Source: Xanthomonas nasturtii
Lineage (GTDB): Bacteria; Pseudomonadota; Gammaproteobacteria; Xanthomonadales; Xanthomonadaceae
NCBI RefSeq assembly: GCF_001660815.1
Contig: NZ_LYMI01000023.1
Span: 124,001 to 188,000, forward strand
DNA: 64,000 nucleotides
Reading direction: 5' to 3'
The notes beneath the pieces are model-generated. The model was not told where the DNA came from and made no database searches. It was given only the letters and a program-made list of their open reading frames with translations. Positions 39,179 through 46,742 of the stretch are shown one piece after another (the stretch's first letter is position 1; each line of letters starts with the position of its first letter). Made by a program: the position numbers and the translations under genes.

Positions 39179-39285
39179 CCCATCGGTCGCAGCAGACGAG
39201 ACTGGCTTGCTGAGCCGATTCAGCACACCGCTTGCGGCTGGGCGATGCTGGAGTTATAACTTACGTACTAACGTGAGATGCCGTC

Positions 39286-39507
39286 ATGAAACTCAAGATC
39301 ACCGCCATCGGCAATTCCGCCGGCGTCATCCTGCCCAAGGAACTGCTGGCCCGCCTGCGCCTGGGCAAGGGCGACGAACTCTATGCACTGGAAACGCCCG
39401 ACGGCATCAAGCTGACCGCCTTCGACCCGACGTTGGCAGCGCAGATGGATGTGGCCGAGCAGGTGATGCGCGAGGATCGCCAAGTGCTGAACAAGCTGGC
39501 CAAGTGA
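39286..39507 (+). CDS. AbrB/MazE-family antitoxin
   Basis: A 73-residue antitoxin. The swapped-hairpin AbrB DNA-binding fold is shown by KITAIGNSAGVILPKELLARLRLGKGDEL; the C-terminal third (AEQVMREDRQVLNKLAK) is an amphipathic tail expected to wrap the toxin. Its stop overlaps the start of the Doc toxin as GTGA, so production is coupled. AbrB-type antitoxins usually repress their own promoter; an ACGT-TACTA-ACGT-like repeat occurs just upstream (39262-39275). The pair is divergent from lexA2 across a 149-base region. Confidence 0.92.
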   Translation: MKLKITAIGNSAGVILPKELLARLRLGKGDELYALETPDGIKLTAFDPTLAAQMDVAEQVMREDRQVLNKLAK

Positions 39508-39941
39508 ACACGCGCATGCTGGTCTGGATCACGCATGCGCTTGCGTTGGCGATCCACGAACGTCAATTGAGCGAGCACGGCGGCGCGAGTGGAGTGCGCG
39601 ACGAGGCGCTACTGGCCTCGGCACTGGCACGCCCGCAACAGCTGTTCTCCTACGGTGATCCGCCGCCCGATCTGGTGGAGCTGACGGCCAGCCTGGCCTA
39701 TGGGCTTGCGCGCAACCACCCGTTCGTCGATGGCAATAAACGCACTGCCCATGTGTGCTATCGGGTGTTTTTGCTGCTCAACGGCGCCGAGCTCATCGCT
39801 TCGCAGGAAGAGAAATACGTTGCCATGATGGGTCTGGCCAATGGCGCGTGGAGCGAAGCAACATTTGCGCAATGGCTACGGCCGCGCGTGCGTTTGCGCG
39901 CGGACACGCAAGTGCACGAACCGCAAGGCCATTACGGCTGA
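39504..39941 (+). CDS. doc: Doc toxin (Fic-fold death-on-curing protein)
   Basis: A Fic-fold toxin of about 145 residues. The Fic loop appears as HPFVDGNKRT (residues 72-81), with the Lys variant typical of Doc, a kinase that phosphorylates elongation factor Tu and arrests translation. The surrounding helices match the family (LAYGLARN before the loop, VCYRVFLLLNGAEL after). The GTG at 39504 overlaps the antitoxin stop; an ATG at 39516 is the alternative start. The gene looks intact. Pairing an AbrB-type antitoxin with Doc, not Phd, is a known alternative combination. Confidence 0.93.
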   Translation: MNTRMLVWITHALALAIHERQLSEHGGASGVRDEALLASALARPQQLFSYGDPPPDLVELTASLAYGLARNHPFVDGNKRTAHVCYRVFLLLNGAELIASQEEKYVAMMGLANGAWSEATFAQWLRPRVRLRADTQVHEPQGHYG

Positions 39942-40046
39942 AAGCATGCCTGTGGCAGCAGCACGCTTGTGTTGGCACATGCATGCGCAAGTATCGACAT
40001 GCCACAACTCGGTCGGCGTTGACGTCGCCACATGGCGCAGGCGCTT

Positions 40047-40550
40047 TTACTCCGCGCGCTTGCGCGTTGCAGCCGCCTTCTTCGCAGCCACCTTGCGCAC
40101 TGCAGGGCCCTTGGTCTCTGCCGCTTTCTTCGCTGCTGTCGAGCGATCACTGGCCGTGCGCTTTTTTGCGGCGCCCGTGGTCTGCGTGGACAAGGCCTGT
40201 TTGCTTACCGTCTTCTTGGCGCTGGTGTTCTTGCTGGCGGTCTTCAAGGCTTTCTTGGTGCCGGCCGAGCGTGTGGGCGAAACCGGTTTGTCGGACGTTG
40301 CAGCTGCAGTGTCTTGCGCAGCTTTTTTCTTGGTGGCGTTGGATGCGGAACTGGGCGGTGCAACATCTACGCCATCGCGGCGCGCCTTGGACAGCCCGAT
40401 CGCAATGGCCTGCTTGGTGCTGTTGACCCCATGCGCGCCTTCGCGCACCTGTTCGATTTCTTCTTTCACATATTCGCCGGCCTGGGTACTGGCCGCCTTT
40501 CCTTCCTGCTTGTCCTTGCTGGCAGCGCGGCGCGTTTGGGTCTGTGGCAT
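40047..40550 (-). CDS. Lys/Ala-rich histone-like protein (DUF6496 type)
   Basis: A basic protein of 167 residues. A short N-terminal conserved part (GEYVKEEIEQVREGAHGVNS, then TKQAIAIGLSKARRDGVDV) matches the small DUF6496 family. The remaining 100 residues are low-complexity, rich in Lys, Ala, Thr and Ser with repeated KKA/AAKK units, resembling histone H1-like tails. Such proteins probably bind nucleic acid, but no function is established. No signal peptide. Single gene; it starts about 220 bases from the end of the DUF763 gene on the same strand. Confidence 0.82.
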   Translation of the reverse strand: MPQTQTRRAASKDKQEGKAASTQAGEYVKEEIEQVREGAHGVNSTKQAIAIGLSKARRDGVDVAPPSSASNATKKKAAQDTAAATSDKPVSPTRSAGTKKALKTASKNTSAKKTVSKQALSTQTTGAAKKRTASDRSTAAKKAAETKGPAVRKVAAKKAAATRKRAE

Positions 40551-40770
40551 GGCACTTCTCAGCTGTGGATGTCGGCTCGATGTAACAAGCGCAGCGTCAA
40601 TGCGCAGTGGCCGCGATACTCACCTGGCGTTGAAGCGTGCCTGGCGCCCCGCCACCCCACGCGCTTGCACAGCAACTGACCGCATCCGCGTCTCCGGCAC
40701 AGACCTGTGCAACCGCCCGGCGAACACGCTACGCCTCGCCCGCCGCACGTCAACATCTTGGCAACAGCGC

Positions 40771-41439
40771 TCAGGCGGTGCGGCAATACCAGGCCCAGAG
40801 GTGTTCGGGCAGATGCGCGTGCAGCGGCAGGTCCACGGCCTGATACCCATCGAGCACATCGCGCATGGCGGCATGCGGGGCATCCACAAAGCTGCTCAAA
40901 CCTTCGGACAGCCAGTGATACCGGCGTGCCTGCTTGCGCTGCCCGTGCATGCCTTGCTGCACCACCACCCAGCGGCCGTCGTTGCTGACGATGAAGCCGT
41001 GCAGATACAGATCGAAGCCGTCTTGCACGGCCGCGCTGTCCACCTTGGCGACCAGCCGGCTGGCCTGCGCCAGTGCGGCGCCATCCAGTCCCACCGCATC
41101 GCCCACTGCCAGTAATTCCGCAGGCGTGGCACGCGAATGCCGGCCGCGGCCGCCACAGACATGGATGCCAAGTTCGCCGGACAGCGGCGTCAGCCCACGC
41201 TTGAGTGCGCCGATCACGCTGGTGGTGATACCGGACGAATGCCAATCCATCCCCATCACCGCACCGAACGACTGGAACCAGAACGGGTGCGCAAGCCGCC
41301 GCAACAATTCATCGCGCCCGTAGGTGTGCACGATGGCCTCGCACATCACCGCGCCAAGCCGCGTCATCCGCTGCCCCAACCATTGCGGAACGCGCCCGCC
41401 ATGCAAGGGAAGATCTGCACTGCCGCCGCGCCGGCTCAT
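40771..41439 (-). CDS. DUF763 domain protein, short form
   Basis: About 222 residues, starting at MSRRGGSADLPLHGGRVPQW. The DUF763 hallmark is unmistakable: the DLPLHGG segment, DPFWFQ-like AHPFWFQSFGAV, MDWHSSGITTSVIGALKRGL and LVAKVDSAAVQDGFDLYLHGF. Members I know are longer, about 320-400 residues. This one stops soon after RYHWLSEGLSSFVDAPHAAM, and the DNA beyond the stop shows no continuation in any frame that I can see. It may be a natural short form or a C-terminal truncation. The function of the domain is unknown. Confidence 0.8.
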   Translation of the reverse strand: MSRRGGSADLPLHGGRVPQWLGQRMTRLGAVMCEAIVHTYGRDELLRRLAHPFWFQSFGAVMGMDWHSSGITTSVIGALKRGLTPLSGELGIHVCGGRGRHSRATPAELLAVGDAVGLDGAALAQASRLVAKVDSAAVQDGFDLYLHGFIVSNDGRWVVVQQGMHGQRKQARRYHWLSEGLSSFVDAPHAAMRDVLDGYQAVDLPLHAHLPEHLWAWYCRTA

Positions 41440-41734
41440 TGCTGCCACCTCATCTTCTTGCCGCAAGGATAACGGCGCAGCGTCGCAGCAGCTGGGACGC
41501 AGGCGCTGCAGTACGCGCGCAACCTGACGAATTCAGCGCACAGCAGTGCACTGCACTCCGTCCTCACTTGCGCACACGCACTGCATGCAAGCGCAAGCGT
41601 ACAGTGATCACACTGCTGCGCCTGAATGCGTTTGCGCAGCGGTGTATCGATGCGAGTCGCACGCGTGGTCACTTCGCGTTGACCACAGCGCGGTCAAGGT
41701 GGTGGCCCTCCTCAGCCATCGCCACGGGGTTCGC

Positions 41735-42313
41735 ATGAATGCCACACCCGCCACTGCCCATGACACGGCGCCGGCAACTGCCACCACCAGCGCGCCGACC
41801 TACCCGGTCAACCTGCGCATCAACGGTCAGCCCTATCACCTGCAACTCGAAGCCTGGGTGAGCCTGCTCGATTTGCTGCGCGACCGCCTCGACCTGACCG
41901 GCACCAAGAAAGGCTGCGACCACGGTCAGTGCGGCGCCTGCACGGTGCTGGTCGATGGCCGCCGCATCAATAGCTGCCTGACCCTGGCCGTCATGCAGGA
42001 CGGCGCCGACATCATCACCGTCGAAGGCCTGGCCGATGGCGACGAGCTGCATCCGCTGCAACGTGCCTTCATCGCCAACGACGCCTTCCAGTGCGGGTAT
42101 TGCACACCGGGGCAGCTGTGCTCGGCAGTGGGCCTGATCAACGAAGGCAAGGCGCACGACCGCGACCAGGTGCGTGAATTGATGAGCGGCAACATCTGCC
42201 GTTGCGGCGCCTATCCGCAAATCACTGACGCCGTGATGGAGGTGATGGGCAAGCCCAGCGACAGCAGCGAAAGCGCGGCCACCCCATGGATTCCAGGGAC
42301 GGTGCCGGCATGA
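41735..42313 (+). CDS. paoA: Molybdenum aldehyde oxidoreductase, 2Fe-2S subunit
   Basis: A 192-residue electron-transfer subunit of a PaoABC (YagTSR)-type periplasmic-class aldehyde oxidase. It has two [2Fe-2S] sites: a plant-ferredoxin type CDHGQCGACTVLVDGRRINS followed by Cys, and the C-terminal CGYC...CRC set (FQCGYCTPGQLCSAV and NICRCGAYPQI). The N-terminus is Ala/Thr-rich without an evident twin-arginine motif, unlike E. coli PaoA. The stop overlaps the paoB start as ATGA. The complex oxidises aromatic and other aldehydes; in a plant pathogen this may detoxify host aldehydes (inference). Confidence 0.93.
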   Translation: MNATPATAHDTAPATATTSAPTYPVNLRINGQPYHLQLEAWVSLLDLLRDRLDLTGTKKGCDHGQCGACTVLVDGRRINSCLTLAVMQDGADIITVEGLADGDELHPLQRAFIANDAFQCGYCTPGQLCSAVGLINEGKAHDRDQVRELMSGNICRCGAYPQITDAVMEVMGKPSDSSESAATPWIPGTVPA

Positions 42314-43374
42314 TTCCGCTCACCTATACGCGCCCGGACAGCGTCGATGCCGCCCTTGGCGCCATCGCAGTGCGTAGCGGCGATGCGCAGCCGGTGCCAT
42401 CCGAGGCGCCGGTGCGGCTGATCGCCGGCGGCACCAATCTCACCGACCTGATGAAGCTGCAGGTGATGCGCCCCAGCCGCCTGGTCGACATCAACCGGTT
42501 GCCGCTGGACAGCATCAGCACCCAACCCGATGGCGGCCTGCGCCTGGGCGCGTTGGCACGCAATGCCGACACCGCTTACCACCCGGAAGTGGAAGCGCGT
42601 TACCCATTGCTGAGTGCGGCGATTCTGGCCGGCGCCTCGCCGCAGATCCGCAATATGGCCAGCAATGGCGGCAACCTGTTGCAGCGCACGCGCTGCATGT
42701 ATTTCTACGACCATGCCACCCCATGCAATAAACGCGACCCGGGCACGGGCTGTTCGGCCATTGGCGGGTTGACCAAATACAACGCCATTCTCGGCGCCAG
42801 CGAACACTGCATCGCCACCCACCCCTCGGACATGTGCGTGGCATTGGCGGCGCTGGATGCGGTGGTGCATGTGCAAGGCGCCAACGGCGAGCGCGACATT
42901 GCGTTTGCGCAGTTTCACCGCCTGCCCGGCGCGCATCCGGAACTGGACAGCACCTTGGCGCCGGACGAGTTGATCGTGCATATCGACCTGCCCGACGCAC
43001 AGCGCTTCGTCGCGCATAGTGCGTATCTCAAGATCCGCGAGCGCCTCTCGTATGCGTTTGCGCTGGTGTCGGTGGCGGCCGCATTGGAGTTGGCCGAAGA
43101 CGGCAGCATCCGCCAGGTGCGCGTTGCCCTGGGCGGCGTGGCGCACAAGCCATGGCGCAATCCCGACGCAGAGGCGCAACTGGTCGGTCAACCGGCCAGC
43201 GACGACAGCTTCGGCCGCCTGGCCGATGCGCTGCTGCAGGGCGCGCAACCGCAGGGCGAAAACGCCTTCAAGCTGCCGCTGGCGCGCCGCGCCATCGTGC
43301 GTGCATTGGGCGTTGCACGCGAGGGCACCATCGACAACCGCGGGCGCACCACTGCGCTGGAGGAATCGCCATGA
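42310..43374 (+). CDS. paoB: Molybdenum aldehyde oxidoreductase, FAD-binding subunit
   Basis: The FAD subunit, 354 residues, of the xanthine-oxidase family. The FAD pyrophosphate site is in RLIAGGTNLTDLMKLQVM, and a second FAD segment in ASPQIRNMASNGGNLLQRT. The insert RCMYFYDHATPCNKRDPGTG followed by Cys carries three Cys and matches the unusual [4Fe-4S] site reported for PaoB. The C-terminal CO-dehydrogenase flavoprotein domain follows (LSYAFALVSVAAALEL). ATGA overlaps join it to both neighbours, so the three subunits are made from one message in equal amounts. Confidence 0.94.
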   Translation: MIPLTYTRPDSVDAALGAIAVRSGDAQPVPSEAPVRLIAGGTNLTDLMKLQVMRPSRLVDINRLPLDSISTQPDGGLRLGALARNADTAYHPEVEARYPLLSAAILAGASPQIRNMASNGGNLLQRTRCMYFYDHATPCNKRDPGTGCSAIGGLTKYNAILGASEHCIATHPSDMCVALAALDAVVHVQGANGERDIAFAQFHRLPGAHPELDSTLAPDELIVHIDLPDAQRFVAHSAYLKIRERLSYAFALVSVAAALELAEDGSIRQVRVALGGVAHKPWRNPDAEAQLVGQPASDDSFGRLADALLQGAQPQGENAFKLPLARRAIVRALGVAREGTIDNRGRTTALEESP

Positions 43375-45668
43375 ACGCACGCAGCACCGACCTGTCCGAC
43401 AGCGAGCTGACCCCACCGGTTGCCGACATCGGCACCGGTTATCGTCCCACCGGCACCGGCGTCACGCGCATCGATGGACGCGCAAAGGTCACCGGCCAGG
43501 CGCGCTATGCCGCCGAATGGCCGGTCCCGGATCTGGCCTATGGCGTGGTGGTCAACAGCAGCATTGCCAAGGGCGAGATCGTCGCATTTCATCTGGATGC
43601 CGCACGCGCGGTACCCGGTGTGCTGGAGATCGTCACCCACGAAAACCGCCCGCATATGCGCGGCATGGATCTGTTCTACAAGGACATGACCGCGCCGGCC
43701 GGTTCGCCATTCCGTCCGTTGTACGACAACAAGATCCTGTACAGCGGCCAGCCCATTGCGCTGGTGGTCGCCAAGACCTTCGAAGCTGCGCGTCACGCTG
43801 CACATCTGGTGGAAGTGGAGTTGCTGCAGGACCCGCACGCCACCAACCTGATGACCAATCTGGACCGTGCACATACGCCCAAGCCCTTGAAGGCGGGTTT
43901 TTCCCCGCCTCCCAAGGACAAGGGCGAGCCGCAGAGCGCATTCGACAATGCCGCGTGCCAGGTACAGGGCGACTATTACAGCGGTGTGGAGCATCACAAC
44001 CCGATGGAGTTGTTCGCTTCCACCGTGATCCGCGATGACGACGGTCACTTCACCATTTACGACAAGACCCAAGGCTCGCAGAACAGCCGTTGGTATGTGT
44101 CGCATGTGTTCGGCCTGAGCAAGCGCAAGGTAACGGTGCGCAACCCGTATGTGGGCGGCGCATTCGGCTCCGGGCTGCGCCCGCAGTATCAGTTGCCGCT
44201 TGCGGTGATGGCGTCGATCCTGCTGGATCGTTCGGTGCGCGTGGTGCTGACGCGGCAACAGATGTTCACCTTCGGCCACCGCCCCGAAACGCTGCAACGG
44301 CTCAAGCTCGGTGCCGACCGCGACGGCACCTTGCGCTCCATCTGGCACGAAGCCATCGCCGAGACCTCGCGCATCGAAGACTACGTGGAAGTGGTGGTCA
44401 ACTGGAGCGGCCAGCTATACGCCTGCGACAACGTGCACCTGGGCTACAAGTTGGTGAGCCTGGACCAGTACAGCCCGATGGACATGCGTGCACCCGGTGC
44501 GGCGCATGGTGTGCATGCGCTGGAAGTGGCGATGGACGAATTGTCCTATGAGGTCGGTATCGACCCGCTGGCGCTGCGCTTGAAAAACTATGCCGAGGTC
44601 AATCCCGCCGACGACAAGCCCTACTCCAGCAAGGCGCTGCGCCAGTGTTACGCGCAAGGCGCCGAACGCTTCGGTTGGGCGCAACGGCCACTGCAGCCGC
44701 GCGCACGCAAGGAAGGCAGCGAATGGGTGGGCTGGGGCATGGCCACCGGGCAATGGGATGCGATGCAGATGTTTGCGCGTGCCCATGCGGTGCTGCATGC
44801 CGACGGGCGCCTGGTGGTCAGCAGCGCGGCCAGCGATATCGGCACCGGCACCTACACGGTGATGGCAATGATCGCTGCCGAAGCCTTGGGTTTGCCGCTG
44901 GAGCAAGTGACCTTTCAACTCGGCGATTCGACCTTGCCGGTTGCGCCGATCGAAGGCGGCTCTTCGCACGTCGCCACCGTGGGCTCGGCAGTGGATGGCG
45001 CTTGCGGCAAGCTGCGTGCGCGGTTATTGCGGCTGGCCCAGGCCCTGCCCGCCTCACGCTTCGCCAACGCCAAACCCGACGATGTGGTGTTCGCCGACGG
45101 CACACTTGCAGTGCGCGGCGATGCCGGCAGCGCCATCGGCCTGACCGACCTGTTGCGCACAGCAGGGCTGGAGCAGATCGAAGACAAGTTCCTGATGTTG
45201 CCCAACGTGTTGAAGCAGCGCAAATACACCCGTGCCACGCATGGTGCGGTGTTTGTGGAAGTGCGCGTGGACGAAGAACTGGGCACGGTGCGGGTGACGC
45301 GCGTGGTCAGCGCAATTGCCGCCGGGCGTATTCTCAACCCGATCACTGCACGCAGCCAGATCGTCGGTGGCGTGGTCTGGGGCATCGGCCAGGCATTGCA
45401 CGAGCACACCCAGTCCGATCACCGCTTCGGCCGCTTCATGAATCACGATCTGGCGCTGTATCACGTCTGCGCCAATGCCGACATCCACGACATCGACGTG
45501 ATCTTTGCCGACGAAGACGATCGCATCGTCAGCAGCCTGGGGGCCAAGGGTGTGGGTGAAATCGGTTTGGTTGGCGTGTCTGCGGCCATCTGCAATGCGA
45601 TCTTCCATGCCACCGGCAAGCGCATCCGCAGTACCCCGATGACGCCGGACAAGGTGATGGCGGACTGA
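43371..45668 (+). CDS. paoC: Molybdenum aldehyde oxidoreductase, molybdopterin-binding subunit
   Basis: The catalytic molybdenum cofactor subunit, 765 residues. The N-terminal a/b-hammerhead domain (RIDGRAKVTGQARYAAEW) precedes the cofactor-binding lobes, with GGAFGSGLRPQYQLPLAVMA, the DMRAPGAAHG loop, ASDIGTGTYTVMAMIAAEAL, and the KGVGEIGLVGVSAAICNA segment bearing the catalytic Glu of the family. Size is close to E. coli PaoC. The start overlaps the paoB stop. It requires a cytosine-dinucleotide form of the cofactor and a maturation chaperone (PaoD/XdhC type), which is not encoded nearby. A 12-bp inverted repeat about 95 bases downstream may end transcription. Confidence 0.95.
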   Translation: MNARSTDLSDSELTPPVADIGTGYRPTGTGVTRIDGRAKVTGQARYAAEWPVPDLAYGVVVNSSIAKGEIVAFHLDAARAVPGVLEIVTHENRPHMRGMDLFYKDMTAPAGSPFRPLYDNKILYSGQPIALVVAKTFEAARHAAHLVEVELLQDPHATNLMTNLDRAHTPKPLKAGFSPPPKDKGEPQSAFDNAACQVQGDYYSGVEHHNPMELFASTVIRDDDGHFTIYDKTQGSQNSRWYVSHVFGLSKRKVTVRNPYVGGAFGSGLRPQYQLPLAVMASILLDRSVRVVLTRQQMFTFGHRPETLQRLKLGADRDGTLRSIWHEAIAETSRIEDYVEVVVNWSGQLYACDNVHLGYKLVSLDQYSPMDMRAPGAAHGVHALEVAMDELSYEVGIDPLALRLKNYAEVNPADDKPYSSKALRQCYAQGAERFGWAQRPLQPRARKEGSEWVGWGMATGQWDAMQMFARAHAVLHADGRLVVSSAASDIGTGTYTVMAMIAAEALGLPLEQVTFQLGDSTLPVAPIEGGSSHVATVGSAVDGACGKLRARLLRLAQALPASRFANAKPDDVVFADGTLAVRGDAGSAIGLTDLLRTAGLEQIEDKFLMLPNVLKQRKYTRATHGAVFVEVRVDEELGTVRVTRVVSAIAAGRILNPITARSQIVGGVVWGIGQALHEHTQSDHRFGRFMNHDLALYHVCANADIHDIDVIFADEDDRIVSSLGAKGVGEIGLVGVSAAICNAIFHATGKRIRSTPMTPDKVMAD

Positions 45669-46742
45669 CCTGCGTGGCACGTTGCGCCTGTATGAATGTA
45701 TGGCGCAACGATACGATGGCTTACGAAAACGCAGCCCCTTTGCCGCTGCTCTCATGGGTCACGACGATGGGCCCAATGTATTCGGTGCACTGGGCCCATC
45801 GTGTTATCGCAGCGGTGCAGCGTCGAGTGTGAGCGGTGCTGTACATGTCAGTCGCCGCATCAGCGTCGCGCGGACTTCTTCTTGCCTGATGCCTCGCTAG
45901 CACCTATGCGCACCGTGGCCACAGCCATGGTGATCTGGCCGGCAACAGCCGTCTCAAGACCAACTCGTTGTTGGCCGACGCTTTCAGGCCGGTTGGTCGC
46001 AAACGCAGGATTTGGTCGAAATCTTCGGCCGACATTCCGCTGCCCCTGCACCCATGCGGGCGCAACAGCTGCAACAGCGTGTCTTCAAGCTGCCGGTAAA
46101 GTGCATCCAATGCTTCGGGCGCATGCACGCCGCAATTGCTGACCCGTACCGTTTTCCGAATCGACCGCCGCCGCTACGACTTCCACGACCCATATATCGA
46201 ACAGATGCCGTAGTTCGGTCTGCAGGTCCTCCACGTCGCGCACGCGGTTTCGGCCACTTATCAGGTCCGCTGTTGCGCGACCAGTGGCGAAGAACGCCAC
46301 CGAATGACAAACCCCGGCATGCCGCAGGTCGTGGAGCGCTGCACCTTCGCCCCCCCGCTATCCGAGCGCTGCAGACCACAGGTAGCAGCCGGGCGCCGTG
46401 CCGACGTGACGCTGCTGGCGCCCGGTGAGCCGCTGCCACACCGCCGACCTTGTAGCGGGGCCTGTTCGATGTGTGGGTGGCACGGCCGACCGACGCTACC
46501 GGTTGTGTCGGCCAGTTTTGAACAGCTGCGCTGATGCACGCTGCGATGACCAGCGTGCTGCGCGGGCCATCGGTACGGTCTGCCCATGTGGTCGCTGCGT
46601 CGCGATCACCCTCGGCTACACGCGCCTGATTGACGCTCCAACCCGCGGCGCACCGAAGCCGGTCTCGCGCCCTCCCGTCATGCAACACACCCGCGCACGT
46701 ACGCCTGCGCGGTCAGGAAGGCATTCAAGTGTGCCCGGCGCA
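45669..46742. other. 1-kb stretch with decayed minus-strand coding sequence
   Basis: There is no complete gene. On the minus strand, two adjacent frames look protein-like: one at about 46085-46300 (VRDVEDLQTELRHLFDIW) and, after a frame change near 46120, one at 45904-46128 (HAPEALDALYRQLEDTLLQL). They could be pieces of one broken gene of unknown family. The rest shows no ribosome-binding sites or promoters. It separates paoC from the end of the XopAM-type effector gene. Confidence 0.4.
45764..45802. repeat. 12-bp perfect inverted repeat downstream of paoC
   Basis: Arms ACGATGGGCCCA (45764-45775) and TGGGCCCATCGT (45791-45802) are separated by 15 bases. No T tract, so it could be a rho-assisted terminator or a protein-binding site. 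Confidence 0.5.

Noticed and set aside
39254..39271. A classical LexA1 box upstream of the antitoxin
   Set aside because: Only the TTAGTA half matches; the other half reads TTATAA. It may simply be the promoter -10 region or the antitoxin's own operator, so I report it as speculation, not as a feature.
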